From Phycisphaerales bacterium (GTDB lineage Bacteria; Planctomycetota; Phycisphaerae; Phycisphaerales; SM1A02): a stretch of 64,000 bases of DNA. The DNA is taken from assembly GCA_029268515.1 (NCBI GenBank), contig JAQWNP010000016.1, positions 248,001-312,000 on the forward strand, in the 5' to 3' direction. The notes beneath the pieces are model-generated. The model was not told where the DNA came from, made no database searches, and was given only the letters and a program-made list of their open reading frames with translations. The translations under genes were made by a program, and so were the position numbers. Each line of letters starts with the position of its first letter. Position 1 is the stretch's first letter. Of the stretch, positions 35,551 to 44,991 are shown piece by piece.

Positions 35551-36884
35551 AAGATAAAGGGCCAGTCTCGTGCTGCCGGCAGGTCAGTTTCTAATCGAGA
35601 TGCCAAAGCGTCACGACTAAGTCTCTCTGTTGCTTGAAGTCTGCTTGCATAGATCTGCCGTTGATCCGCCAAGAAGTCATGTAGTTCAATGTACTTCTGC
35701 TGCCGCTGCGTCGATTTCCAGGGCGACTCTTGAATCATGTCGAGAAAGTTCTTTTTATGTTTACTAGGACCTTGATCCTGTAAGTCGAGCCGCTGAGGAT
35801 CGTGCCACAGACGATGCCCGAGCGAGATTAATCGATCTAAACCACGATTACTCTTATCCCTAAAGACACTCAGACCTGGCAAAGTCAAGGTGCAACTAAT
35901 AGCGACAGCCCCAGCCGGGCGAATCCCCAACCATTGATTCATCCACTGCTCCATGACTTTGTCATAGATAGCACCGGATTGGCCATGAATAAATAGATCC
36001 GCCAGGGCGATTCGGCTAATCGCTGTGATCACTAACGCTCTGGGAAGCAACGCATCGAGCTCAGGTATGGATTCTCCTGTGATTGGAATCTTCACTGCAA
36101 TACGTTGTCCAGATTGATCACGCTTCCACAATGGCAGCTCAATTTGAGACGCGTCAACTTTCAGTAGCCGCATCTTGCTATCGGGCCATGCTTGTACAGC
36201 CTTGTTATAGGCTTCTACACACGACCGAGGATTCTCATACATCAGCGCCACCAAGCGACGACCAATTGGCGTGTTCAATAAATTTGAGGCACGTACAACC
36301 TGCACAGGCTTAACCCATGGCGATCGGAGTTTGGATGTCATCATGGCAAGTTGCCCAGCTGCATCAGTTGCATCTAGATGATTACCCAGTAACTCATGCA
36401 TCAACTGAAGACCGTTTGCAACACCTTCGGTTGCAAGACAATCTGCCGTGTCCAGGGGCTTTGGTTGCTGTGCCGATTGCCAGCACAGTGGAACCGTCGA
36501 ATCGAGTGATAGCAGCGGTAAATAATGTCGTATCAAACCATCGCCAACAACATCATCACCCTCCACAACTTTCGGAATCGGTACCACCCCAGCAGGTCCC
36601 ACATGATGATCAATGACGAGTTCCACACCTACAGCTTGTTTAGCACGCATTTGCTCCGCAAGCGCAATGTATTTCACCAGAATACCTGGATGATGCATTG
36701 TTGGCTGATGACCTGTCATCACAATAGGCTGAGCAAGAGGAACGCCAACTGCTTCTTTGGTTGCGTCACCCCACCAAGAGATAGGCTTGCCATCTAAGTC
36801 CCCATGGGCTTTATCTGGCGTGCGCCATTTTGGACCGTTCGATGGTCCATCAAACCACAGACCTTGGTCCCAACCTTCACTCAC
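35448..36884 (-). CDS. BshC-like protein (possible cysteine-adding enzyme)
   Basis: 478 aa from a GTG whose GTGA overlaps the glycosyltransferase stop; an alternative GTG 11 codons upstream would overlap that gene by 37 bases. The region IVMTGHQPTMHHPGILVKYIAL followed by VELVIDHHVGPAG resembles the TGQQ...DxD nucleotide-binding part of BshC, the last enzyme of bacillithiol synthesis. The rest is helical with a coiled section near the end. No bshA or bshB is in this window, so the function stays tentative. Confidence 0.5.
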   Translation of the reverse strand: MSEGWDQGLWFDGPSNGPKWRTPDKAHGDLDGKPISWWGDATKEAVGVPLAQPIVMTGHQPTMHHPGILVKYIALAEQMRAKQAVGVELVIDHHVGPAGVVPIPKVVEGDDVVGDGLIRHYLPLLSLDSTVPLCWQSAQQPKPLDTADCLATEGVANGLQLMHELLGNHLDATDAAGQLAMMTSKLRSPWVKPVQVVRASNLLNTPIGRRLVALMYENPRSCVEAYNKAVQAWPDSKMRLLKVDASQIELPLWKRDQSGQRIAVKIPITGESIPELDALLPRALVITAISRIALADLFIHGQSGAIYDKVMEQWMNQWLGIRPAGAVAISCTLTLPGLSVFRDKSNRGLDRLISLGHRLWHDPQRLDLQDQGPSKHKKNFLDMIQESPWKSTQRQQKYIELHDFLADQRQIYASRLQATERLSRDALASRLETDLPAARDWPFIFYPDEALDSLVARVESALGEEGAVVGRTTRSSLR

Positions 36885-37642
36885 GACGATGAAACAACGG
36901 CGTCCATTTTCGGACACGGCGCCTTACCTCGCCGAGCAAGTTGTTCTGTCACGGCACTGCGGTAGTGAGCAAGCCGAATGCTAAAGTCATCAAGCTCTCC
37001 ACCAAAGGTACGATTTTCGTCTGGATATAAAAGCTTTACTGGAATCTCTCTGATACGAAGTTTAGCTTCGGCAACTTCCACCCAAAACTGCATTGGAATG
37101 TCATAACCATCACGGTCGAGCTCCAGCTTCTGACAGGCCGCTACTCGGTAAGCCTTGAAACCACAAAATGCATCAGTAATTCTTAGACCCAAGCAGCGAT
37201 TGAGCTCATGGGTCATCAGCTGGTTAATACGCCGACGGTCGGCGGGAGGCGCATCATTCTCAGGCCGCGATTCCAGATACCGACTGCCGGATACCACATC
37301 TGAATCATCTTCCGCAATTGCCTCTAGAAAGACCGGTATTGATGCTGGCTCATGTTGCTCATCACAGTCAATCGTAATGAGCCACTCAAATGAATGTTGC
37401 GCGGCCCAAGAAAGCATATGACGAATTGCCCATCCATAGCCACGGTTTTCTGGACTGCGTATCACATGGACTGGCTGGCCCACTAACGCCTGGCTTGTAC
37501 CGTCGGTTGATCCATCATCAACAACCAACACATCCGCACAAGAGGCATGAGCAACACGCCCCACTTCTTCAATGACCCTACTGACCGTTTCTTCTTCGTT
37601 GTATACAGGAATGCCAATCAGCACCCTACCATTCGCTGGCAT
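36881..37642 (-). CDS. Family 2 glycosyltransferase (DPM1/polyprenyl-phosphate type)
   Basis: 253 aa from the ATG with AAGGA 8 bases ahead. A GT-A fold with VLIGIPVYNEEETV at the start, VVDDGSTDGT for the nucleotide, and the metal motif ITIDCDEQHEP (DxD as DCD). VSGSRYLESRP and DAFCGFKAYR follow. There are no membrane helices, so it probably works at the membrane surface with a lipid-linked acceptor. It lies 66 bases after the YhaM-like gene and is coupled to the BshC-like gene. Confidence 0.88.
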   Translation of the reverse strand: MPANGRVLIGIPVYNEEETVSRVIEEVGRVAHASCADVLVVDDGSTDGTSQALVGQPVHVIRSPENRGYGWAIRHMLSWAAQHSFEWLITIDCDEQHEPASIPVFLEAIAEDDSDVVSGSRYLESRPENDAPPADRRRINQLMTHELNRCLGLRITDAFCGFKAYRVAACQKLELDRDGYDIPMQFWVEVAEAKLRIREIPVKLLYPDENRTFGGELDDFSIRLAHYRSAVTEQLARRGKAPCPKMDAVVSSS

Positions 37643-37708
37643 TTTATTTTCCTTTGAAGGCTCTACAGAACTCAATCAAAACCCCAGAACGCTTTTTCCT
37701 ATCAATCA

Positions 37709-38710
37709 TCAATCTCCTGCAAGCGGATCTGGCTTGTAGAGCCTTGTATTGAGAGCCCAGATCTTGTCGGTCAGTGGTCCACGATGCACGCTTTCTTCAT
37801 CATCATTGCCATCCCTTGCAGCTGTGATTCCCATCTGCGTCTTGGCATCAAGATCGTCTAAGTTTGCAACGAAGATCGCCTCTGGCGTACTCGGAACCTT
37901 GGCCGCACCAAATTCAAGCACACCGTGGTGACTGAGAACGATATGGATCAATGCCATTTCTGAATGCTCAGACAAAGAACCTTGCCCAGAAGCGGGCATT
38001 TCATTTAGCTTTTCTTTCAGGATCATTGCCCCACCAACAACATGGCCAATGAGATTGCCGCCAATCGTGTATTCAAATCCACGTTCCCAGGTCAGCTCAT
38101 AGACTTTACCAAGGTCATGCAGAAACAAACCCATCAGCACGAGATCGCGATTCAGTGCAGGATAATGTTGCAGCATTCCATCTGCTAACTTCATCAGCTG
38201 TAGTGTGTGCTCCAGTAATCCACCGATCCAAGCATGGTGCAACAACATTGCCGCCGGGGCCTGGCGGAATCTACGCATCAGATCTTCATCGGTCAAAAAG
38301 AGTTCGGCCAACGCACGCATTCCATGATGATCTAATGAACGAAGAAGCCCCTCGACCTCTCTAAACATGACATCAATATCTTTCTTGGTCGCAGGAAGTA
38401 AATAAAGCATCTCATCTTGAGAAACTTCATGCTTTCGTACTTGCTCCAAAATAATCTGTAGTTGCCCGTTGTAATCCTGTGTCTGACCCGAAATCCAGAC
38501 AAAGCCAGTCTCTCCCAATTCGCTCAGATGATCACGATTGAATGACCATTGTCGCGCAGGCGCATCCCCAGTGGCGTCTCGTAGTAAACATTTTAAATAG
38601 TCTTTACCGTTGCGCGTGGTACCAATTTGCGGATTGAGAATGCTATACGCACCTTCGACGTAATCATGGGGTTTCAGTTTTCTAATATCACGGTGCGTGT
38701 CTATCGACAT
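37709..38710 (-). CDS. YhaM-like 3'-5' exoribonuclease (OB fold plus HD domain)
   Basis: 333 aa. The N-terminal OB-fold (about 15-95, GTTRNGKDYLKCLLRDATGD) is followed by a helical linker and an HD domain with HHAWIGGLLEHTLQL and the metal pair in MGLFLHDLGKVYEL, then HIVLSHHGVLEFGA. This is the layout of YhaM/Cbf1, which trims RNA and single-stranded DNA with Mn2+. The 94-base upstream spacer holds only a weak ACTC..AGTG dyad. Confidence 0.88.
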   Translation of the reverse strand: MSIDTHRDIRKLKPHDYVEGAYSILNPQIGTTRNGKDYLKCLLRDATGDAPARQWSFNRDHLSELGETGFVWISGQTQDYNGQLQIILEQVRKHEVSQDEMLYLLPATKKDIDVMFREVEGLLRSLDHHGMRALAELFLTDEDLMRRFRQAPAAMLLHHAWIGGLLEHTLQLMKLADGMLQHYPALNRDLVLMGLFLHDLGKVYELTWERGFEYTIGGNLIGHVVGGAMILKEKLNEMPASGQGSLSEHSEMALIHIVLSHHGVLEFGAAKVPSTPEAIFVANLDDLDAKTQMGITAARDGNDDEESVHRGPLTDKIWALNTRLYKPDPLAGD

Positions 38711-38804
38711 GTCTTGCCATTCTCATAAGACCCTGAATCAGTTCATCCAACACATCACTCAAAAAAGTGAGACCACTATTCTACCACTGGGCCTGCTCTC
38801 TTTC

Positions 38805-39767
38805 TTAACATCCCTGAGAATCACGAATAGCAGCAATAGCTGTCGGTATTTCAGTCAATAGATCTGTCGCGAGCATGCCTGTTTTGCCATTGCGATGAGC
38901 CCATTGATCACCTGCAGACCCGTGCACAAATACGCCTGAAATTGCAGAAGTAATAAGTTTCCGGCCTATCGAACCGGCCCCTTCCGACCACTGACCAATA
39001 AAGGAAGCGATCACACCCGTCAGTATGTCACCCGAGCCACCAGTGGCCAAAGCAACATTTCCAACATCACTGATCCAGATCTGCTGCCCATCACTCACGA
39101 CAGTAGATGGCCCCTTAAGCACCACAACGGCGCCCAATCTTTGCGCCAGAAGCTGAGCGGCTGCCGAACGCTCTTTTTCACTCACTGGGTCAGCCTCTAT
39201 CTGAAACGCGTCTGCCAGGAGCCGATACTCACCCGGATGCGGCGTGACAACTAAGGGCGCTCGAATGTCTGGTCCAACATCCACAATGGCTGCAAGCGCG
39301 CGTAGGCCGTCGGCATCAAGAACAATAGGGCAACGATCTTGTGTTAATAAATGTAGCACCAGCTGTTGTACGCTCTCACCAGTTCCAAGTCCGCAACCAA
39401 TCGCAACGACTGATGCACTGTCAATGATGCGATCTACAATTTCAGCGGCAGCACTCGCCAGAAGCTGCCCTTGAGCATTGACAGGAAGCCCAGCCAGCGT
39501 TGCGGTCGGCGCGATGCATCCAGCAGCGACTGCCAACGGTTCTGGAACAGCAAGGACACAACGACCGGCACCCGCGCGCATTGCCGCCTGTCCACACATG
39601 GCCGCTGCGCCGAGCATTACTGTTGGCTTTTCTGCACAATCACCAACAACGCAAACAGTGCCAAAGGTACCCTTGTGACCCGATTCTGGTCTCGGTGGAA
39701 GTTCAGGACTCAGACCAATTTGAAATTCAGAGGGCTCGGCCAAAGGTGGATCACTAGGACCGATCAC
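38805..39767 (-). CDS. nnrD: ADP-dependent (S)-NAD(P)H-hydrate dehydratase
   Basis: 320 aa, ribokinase-like fold. The N-terminal GHKGTFGTVCVVGD and the C-terminal GSGDILTGVIASFIG (substrate and phosphate binding, catalytic Asp) are diagnostic. It repairs hydrated NAD(P)H. The epimerase domain often fused to it is absent, so that partner must be encoded elsewhere. It overlaps the transglutaminase gene upstream by 4 bases, as that gene does lysS. Confidence 0.92.
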   Translation of the reverse strand: MIGPSDPPLAEPSEFQIGLSPELPPRPESGHKGTFGTVCVVGDCAEKPTVMLGAAAMCGQAAMRAGAGRCVLAVPEPLAVAAGCIAPTATLAGLPVNAQGQLLASAAAEIVDRIIDSASVVAIGCGLGTGESVQQLVLHLLTQDRCPIVLDADGLRALAAIVDVGPDIRAPLVVTPHPGEYRLLADAFQIEADPVSEKERSAAAQLLAQRLGAVVVLKGPSTVVSDGQQIWISDVGNVALATGGSGDILTGVIASFIGQWSEGAGSIGRKLITSAISGVFVHGSAGDQWAHRNGKTGMLATDLLTEIPTAIAAIRDSQGC

Positions 39768-41320
39768 CTTTTCGGGTCCTGATCATAATGAACCGAAACA
39801 ACCTCAATCTCAAGGTTGCCCATCAACCCAAGCATTGCAATAAGATCTTCCGCCATCGAACCATCAATAAGACTCGAAGTGCCAACCAAAATATGACTTG
39901 CACTAAAACGACCCGGAAGTGTTGCATCAAGATCAACCCAGGCGCCATCGATCATTGCCTGCGTCCACATATGCCACCCGAAAATATCATCTCGATCAGC
40001 GAACTGCTCAGCATAGATTAACCCCGCCGCAGATCGAGCGGGAATACCATGACTGCGCAACAGGGCCGCAAGCAACACAGCATGTTCAGAGCAGTCACCC
40101 TCCCGTGAGCGAGCGACTTCTGATGCTGTGGCGAATGCTGTATTGAGTGACTTCGTAGAAATATACTCGTGTACGAAGCGTCGCATTGCTTCAGCTTGCT
40201 CCAGATCACTATCCCCAGCCGAGATCAAGGCCGTAGCCACCAACTTTTTGATAGCCGGGTCTTCACCATCTACCACCACTGAAGATTGAAGGAACTCTTC
40301 GCTGCTTTGTTCTTCTTTTGTAGCTGGCTGCCGAGCAAAAACATCAACGACGACATCTACCCAGCCAATATTCTCGCCATGCTTGACATATTGCGCCCCT
40401 GCAGATGGCAGTGTGCTCAGAACATCGCTTGAAGATTTGAGTCGATATCGAGCAATGCTTGTTGCCAGCGAATTTGGAATAGATCGATTCGGCTTGACAA
40501 AGGTCTGGACCATAATCTCTGGCAACTGCTCAGCATCCGTTTGAGCCATTTCCTGGGTGGCCCGCTGAGTCACCATGTCGCCAATAGGAAGACTCGTAAC
40601 ACTCCTGATCAATTCACCTGCCTGGTCATACACTTCATGAGACGTCATGGGGACACCAGCAACTTTGGAATCAAAGGCAACAACTGGAATCTCACGGCCG
40701 TCGATGGTCACCGTATCGGGGCCAACCAAACGACGCTTCATCTCAACGTCAATAATTCGAAAACCCATTTCAACATCAACGGTCCGATACTGAATAGTCT
40801 TTGCTTTCGACTTCAGCCGTGTGTCCACAAACCGTTCCATTGCTGCGGGCATAAACCAAGAACCGGTTGGCAGTGGCTGACTCGCTTGATGGGTCCGATC
40901 ACCTTGCATCGTCACTACATTGACCCCATCTGACGTGAAGGTAATTTTGCGTTTAACCTCCGAGGCTCCCATCAATTGCACAACCGTGATCTCAATCGGC
41001 TGGCCATCTTTGCCCTCAATAAAAGTCGCCGATGAACCAACACTCATATTTTGACCAGCGCGATTCAATTCAATTTGCATCTCTTGAACTGTTTGGTAGC
41101 GACGCCCATCACTTGATCGCACTTGGTGCAACCAGCCTGCATGCGACCCGCCAATAGTGATGGCAAACCATCGCTCCTCTTCTTGTTCCCATACAACCGG
41201 GGACAAAGGAGTGGCATCTTCAACCTGAGCAGTGGCCGGCGTGCCTACCAAGATCATCATGCAGCCAAAGATGAGCCCAATAGGAACCACCTGAAACAAC
41301 CATTTACTCCGCAAGCTCAT
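39764..41320 (-). CDS. Exported transglutaminase-fold protein
   Basis: 518 aa. A signal-like N-terminus (VVPIGLIFGCMMILVGTPATA) precedes about 330 residues of beta-rich sequence and then a transglutaminase core. The core has the catalytic Cys in REGDCSEHAVLLAALL, His in FGWHMWTQAMID and Asp in WVDLDATL. Such proteins act in the periplasm as peptidases or cross-linkers; the substrate is not known. It is flanked by lysS and nnrD with 4-base overlaps on both sides. Confidence 0.87.
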   Translation of the reverse strand: MSLRSKWLFQVVPIGLIFGCMMILVGTPATAQVEDATPLSPVVWEQEEERWFAITIGGSHAGWLHQVRSSDGRRYQTVQEMQIELNRAGQNMSVGSSATFIEGKDGQPIEITVVQLMGASEVKRKITFTSDGVNVVTMQGDRTHQASQPLPTGSWFMPAAMERFVDTRLKSKAKTIQYRTVDVEMGFRIIDVEMKRRLVGPDTVTIDGREIPVVAFDSKVAGVPMTSHEVYDQAGELIRSVTSLPIGDMVTQRATQEMAQTDAEQLPEIMVQTFVKPNRSIPNSLATSIARYRLKSSSDVLSTLPSAGAQYVKHGENIGWVDVVVDVFARQPATKEEQSSEEFLQSSVVVDGEDPAIKKLVATALISAGDSDLEQAEAMRRFVHEYISTKSLNTAFATASEVARSREGDCSEHAVLLAALLRSHGIPARSAAGLIYAEQFADRDDIFGWHMWTQAMIDGAWVDLDATLPGRFSASHILVGTSSLIDGSMAEDLIAMLGLMGNLEIEVVSVHYDQDPKR

Positions 41321-42891
41321 ACAGAATCCTCAGTCGTACCAGATCGATTCAGTAATGGAAACAGAATGACATCGCGAATATTAACTTCGCCACACATCAG
41401 CATAATCAACCGATCAATGCCGATGCCAAGTCCACCAGCTGGCGGCATTCCGACATGCAGGGCGTTAATAAAGTCCTCATCAAGTGTTCTAAAAGCCGCC
41501 GCTTCATCACCGCCACCTGTGAGCTGCGCTGTAAATCTCTCTCGCTGCACCTCAGGATCATTCAGTTCGGTATAGGCATTGGCGAGTTCCATTCCACCAA
41601 TAAAGAGCTCTGATCGATCACTAATGTCTGGATCTTCCCGGCGCGGCCTTGTGAGTGGCGAAATTTGACTTGGGAATCCCGTGACAAAAAGTGGCTTCGT
41701 TGGTTCAATCGAGTCTTCCACAACTGCATCGAACAAATCTTCAACCAACACCCAATGGTCTTTTTTATCCGCATCCACAATGTTGCATGATTTTGCCTTT
41801 GCGAGGACTGCTGCTTCATCCCGCATCGAGCAGCCGGCATGCTTCTCGAAAAGATCGCCATATTCCTGCCTTGCAAAGGGAAGGCTGTAGTCAATTTCAT
41901 GGTCACCAAAGGAGCGAACAGGCCCCTGTCCATCATTGAGCTCAACGGCCAGGCTATTAAAAAGCCGCTCCGTTAAATCGAGCATCGAATCACAGTCACC
42001 AAAGGCCTGGTAGATCTCAAGCATGGTGAACTCGGGATTGTGCCTGCGATCAATTCCCTCATTACGGAAGTTCCGGTTGATCTCATAAACACGCGGCAAC
42101 CCACCAACAAGAAGACGCTTGAGATACAGTTCGGGAGCAATACGAAGAAACAATTTCATATCTAACGCGTTGTGATGTGTCTCAAATGGACGAGCCGCGG
42201 CGCCACCTGCAACTGGCTGCATCATGGGCGTCTCAACTTCCATAAAATCTTCGGCATCGAAAAATGCTCGTACGTGGCGAACAATCTGCGACCTCTGCTT
42301 AAAGGTCGCTACTGTCGAAGGATTCATATACATATCAACATAACGCTGGCGATAGCGAGCTTCTGTGTCGGTGAGCCCATGATACTTTTCAGGTGGTGGA
42401 GACAATGACTTACATGCAAGGTCAAAGCGATCTGCCCAGACACAAATCTCACCACGATTGGTTTGCCCCATGGGGCCACCAGCAATCACGATGTCACCAT
42501 AATCCAACTTGGCCGCAAGTTTAAAAGTCTCTGGAGCAACTGCTGCCTTAGAAACACTTATTTGTAGATCACCGGTGTGATCCCGCAAAACAATGAAGAC
42601 CAGCTTGCCCATTGCTCTGTGCTGTACACAACGACCCGCGACCAACATGTGAGGTCGATTGTCCGTGGCGCCTTCACTTTCTGAAAATGCCTCATGTGCA
42701 GAAAGATCAAAGGTGGCACGGGCCTCTGCTAAGGAAGCAAGGCCATCACAGCGATCACCATACCCATCAATACCGAAGACTTCCCGCCACCGAGCAAGCT
42801 TCTGCCGCCGGGCTCTTACTAGATCAGAATCGCCTGGTGCCTTTACGGCACCCGCCTTGCTCTCACTCGAATTGGCCTTTGTGTTGCTCAT
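41317..42891 (-). CDS. lysS: Lysyl-tRNA synthetase, class II
   Basis: 524 aa. An N-terminal OB domain (about 60-175) precedes the class II core. Motif 1 is near EDFMEVETPMMQPVAGGAAARPF, motif 2 is FRNEGIDRRHNPEFTMLE and motif 3 is GLGIGIDRLIMLM. An N-terminal basic stretch of about 30 residues is slightly longer than usual. It is first of a three-gene unit and faces the dehydrogenase gene across 54 bases. Confidence 0.96.
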   Translation of the reverse strand: MSNTKANSSESKAGAVKAPGDSDLVRARRQKLARWREVFGIDGYGDRCDGLASLAEARATFDLSAHEAFSESEGATDNRPHMLVAGRCVQHRAMGKLVFIVLRDHTGDLQISVSKAAVAPETFKLAAKLDYGDIVIAGGPMGQTNRGEICVWADRFDLACKSLSPPPEKYHGLTDTEARYRQRYVDMYMNPSTVATFKQRSQIVRHVRAFFDAEDFMEVETPMMQPVAGGAAARPFETHHNALDMKLFLRIAPELYLKRLLVGGLPRVYEINRNFRNEGIDRRHNPEFTMLEIYQAFGDCDSMLDLTERLFNSLAVELNDGQGPVRSFGDHEIDYSLPFARQEYGDLFEKHAGCSMRDEAAVLAKAKSCNIVDADKKDHWVLVEDLFDAVVEDSIEPTKPLFVTGFPSQISPLTRPRREDPDISDRSELFIGGMELANAYTELNDPEVQRERFTAQLTGGGDEAAAFRTLDEDFINALHVGMPPAGGLGIGIDRLIMLMCGEVNIRDVILFPLLNRSGTTEDSV

Positions 42892-42945
42892 ACAAGTAGA
42901 ATGGTATCTCGCTCAGGCAAACCCTGCATTTAGAGAAGCCCACTT

Positions 42946-43716
42946 ATGTTAGTTTCCTTAGAAGATCGCACTGTCCTTGTGACAGGTGCCAGCACCGGCA
43001 TTGGCAGAGCCACGGCGCAAGCCCTGGCGGACCGGGGCGCCAATGTGGTGGCTTGTGCTCGCAACCAAGACGCCCTGACCGCCGTTATTGACGATCTTCC
43101 CCACACCCCTGGCAAGCATTTGGCCATTGGATGTGATGTCAGCGACCGAAACCAAGTGGGTGAAATGGTCGACCAGACGGTGCGTACCTATGAGACTGTC
43201 TACGGACTGGTTAATGCTGCTGGGGTCATGCCGCTAGGCCCATTTGTGGAATGTCGCATGGATGACTGGGATCACGTGGTCGATGTGAATATCAAAGGCG
43301 TACTACACACAATTGGTCATTTACTTCCCCATTTTCTGAGCCAACAGACTGGACACATTGTCAACATTAGTTCCATCGCCGGACATAAAGTCATGCCGAC
43401 AGCAGCGGTTTACTGCGCAACGAAGTTTGCTGTCCACGCAATCTCAGAGGGGCTTCGCAGCGAACTTTCAAAACATGCCCAGTCCGAACCACATACGATA
43501 CGTGTCACCGAGATTGCGCCTGGTTTAGTAGAAACTGAGCTACGGCATTCAATCACCCACGAGAAGACGAAGCAACAGGTTTCAAACTGGCTTGCTGGAA
43601 TGAAAAATCCACTTCAGTCTGAAGATGTTGCAAGAAGTATTTGCCAAGCGTTGGAGGCACCTCAACATGTTGGAATCAACCAAGTTCTTCTTCGCCCAAT
43701 TGAAGAAGTTCACTGA
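42946..43716 (+). CDS. Short-chain dehydrogenase/reductase
   Basis: 256 aa, classical SDR. It has the cofactor site VTGASTGIGRATA, the NAAG-like VNAAGVMPLG and the catalytic set Ser in NISSIAGH and YCATK. Arg after the first strand (ACARN) suggests NADP(H). It resembles serine/3-hydroxy acid dehydrogenases of the YdfG type; the substrate cannot be told from sequence. Confidence 0.92.
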   Translation: MLVSLEDRTVLVTGASTGIGRATAQALADRGANVVACARNQDALTAVIDDLPHTPGKHLAIGCDVSDRNQVGEMVDQTVRTYETVYGLVNAAGVMPLGPFVECRMDDWDHVVDVNIKGVLHTIGHLLPHFLSQQTGHIVNISSIAGHKVMPTAAVYCATKFAVHAISEGLRSELSKHAQSEPHTIRVTEIAPGLVETELRHSITHEKTKQQVSNWLAGMKNPLQSEDVARSICQALEAPQHVGINQVLLRPIEEVH

Positions 43717-43815
43717 AAAAAGATGATGGCTTCATTTTGATGAGGTAGTATCTCACCTCGCTACGCAGTCCGTTACCACTTTGAGGAACCTAGTTTCTGT
43801 ACTGGTTTTTAGCTT

Positions 43816-44916
43816 ATGACTAAGAAAATTCGTCGCATTGGCCTGCTCACTGGAGGCGGAGACTGCCCTGGCCTTAACGCCGTCATCCGTGCCGTTACAA
43901 AGACAGCACGCTCCCGATTTGACATTGATGTTGTGGGCGTACTTGACGGCTATCGAGGGCTCATTGAAGGAAGTGTAAAAGAGCTCACCTGGTCCACGGT
44001 GTCAGGAATACTGAATCGAGGCGGCACAATTCTGGGATCTAATAATCGCGTCAATCCTCAGCGATATCACATTGGCCATGATGAAGATGGCGCCCCACAA
44101 TTTGAAGATGCCACTCAGAAGTGCCTCAAGACCATTGAAGAACACAAGATTGATGCCATGATCATTATTGGTGGCGATGGAACAATGAGTGTCGCAGAGT
44201 CACTTCTACAGGCTGGCGTTAATTGTATCGGTGTACCTAAGACGATTGACAATGACATCATCGGAACTGACCTCACATTTGGTTTCACGACCGCAATGAC
44301 CACTGCAACATTGTCACTTGATCGCTTACATACAACTGCTGCATCTCATCATCGAGTCATGGTCTGCGAACTCATGGGGCGAAACGCGGGATGGCTAGCG
44401 CTAAGTGCAGGCATTGCCTCGGGATCTGATGTCATTCTTATTCCTGAGATTCCTTTTGATATCAATAAACTCTGTGAATATGTCGATGGCCGACAACATC
44501 GTGGGCGTGGGTTCTCAATCATTGCCTGTGCCGAAGGGGCCTGTGAGGTAGACGGCGACAAACACGTACGCCTGCACGACCCACTGAGTCCAGATCCGAT
44601 CCGCCTTGGTGGCATTGGCGCTCATGTGGCTGACGAGGTCGAAAAACGGACTGGCATAGAGACCCGCACCACCGTACTGGGGCATGTCCAGCGTGGCGGC
44701 CCCCCAGTTGCCGCCGACCGTGTCCTTGCGACCCAATTCGGCTGGGCCTCAATAGAACTGCTCATGGCTGGTGGCCATGGACGAATTATCGTGGTTCAAG
44801 ATGGCAAGCTCAGCGATATTGATATCCGCTCAGTAGCGAATAAACAGCGGTTGGTGCCGCTCGATGATCCCCTGGTCCAGGCCGCTCGTTCCGTCAAGAC
44901 GTCCTTTGGCGACTAG
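43816..44916 (+). CDS. pfkA: 6-phosphofructokinase, probably ATP-dependent group III
   Basis: 366 aa. It has LTGGGDCPGLNAVIR for phosphate binding, GGDGT (Gly122) and PKTIDNDI (Lys142). Gly at the first of these positions points to ATP, while Lys at the second is shared with PPi-using enzymes. The Gly/Lys pair is known from actinobacterial ATP-PFK of group III. C-terminal GHVQRGGPPVAADRVLA is conserved. It phosphorylates fructose 6-phosphate in glycolysis. Confidence 0.93.
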   Translation: MTKKIRRIGLLTGGGDCPGLNAVIRAVTKTARSRFDIDVVGVLDGYRGLIEGSVKELTWSTVSGILNRGGTILGSNNRVNPQRYHIGHDEDGAPQFEDATQKCLKTIEEHKIDAMIIIGGDGTMSVAESLLQAGVNCIGVPKTIDNDIIGTDLTFGFTTAMTTATLSLDRLHTTAASHHRVMVCELMGRNAGWLALSAGIASGSDVILIPEIPFDINKLCEYVDGRQHRGRGFSIIACAEGACEVDGDKHVRLHDPLSPDPIRLGGIGAHVADEVEKRTGIETRTTVLGHVQRGGPPVAADRVLATQFGWASIELLMAGGHGRIIVVQDGKLSDIDIRSVANKQRLVPLDDPLVQAARSVKTSFGD

Positions 44917-44991
44917 GCACTAATCGAGCATGAGCCCCTTCTCAGACGAGGTGGATTTGTCGGCAGCAGAAGTCGCGCGTATTCTTCAACT

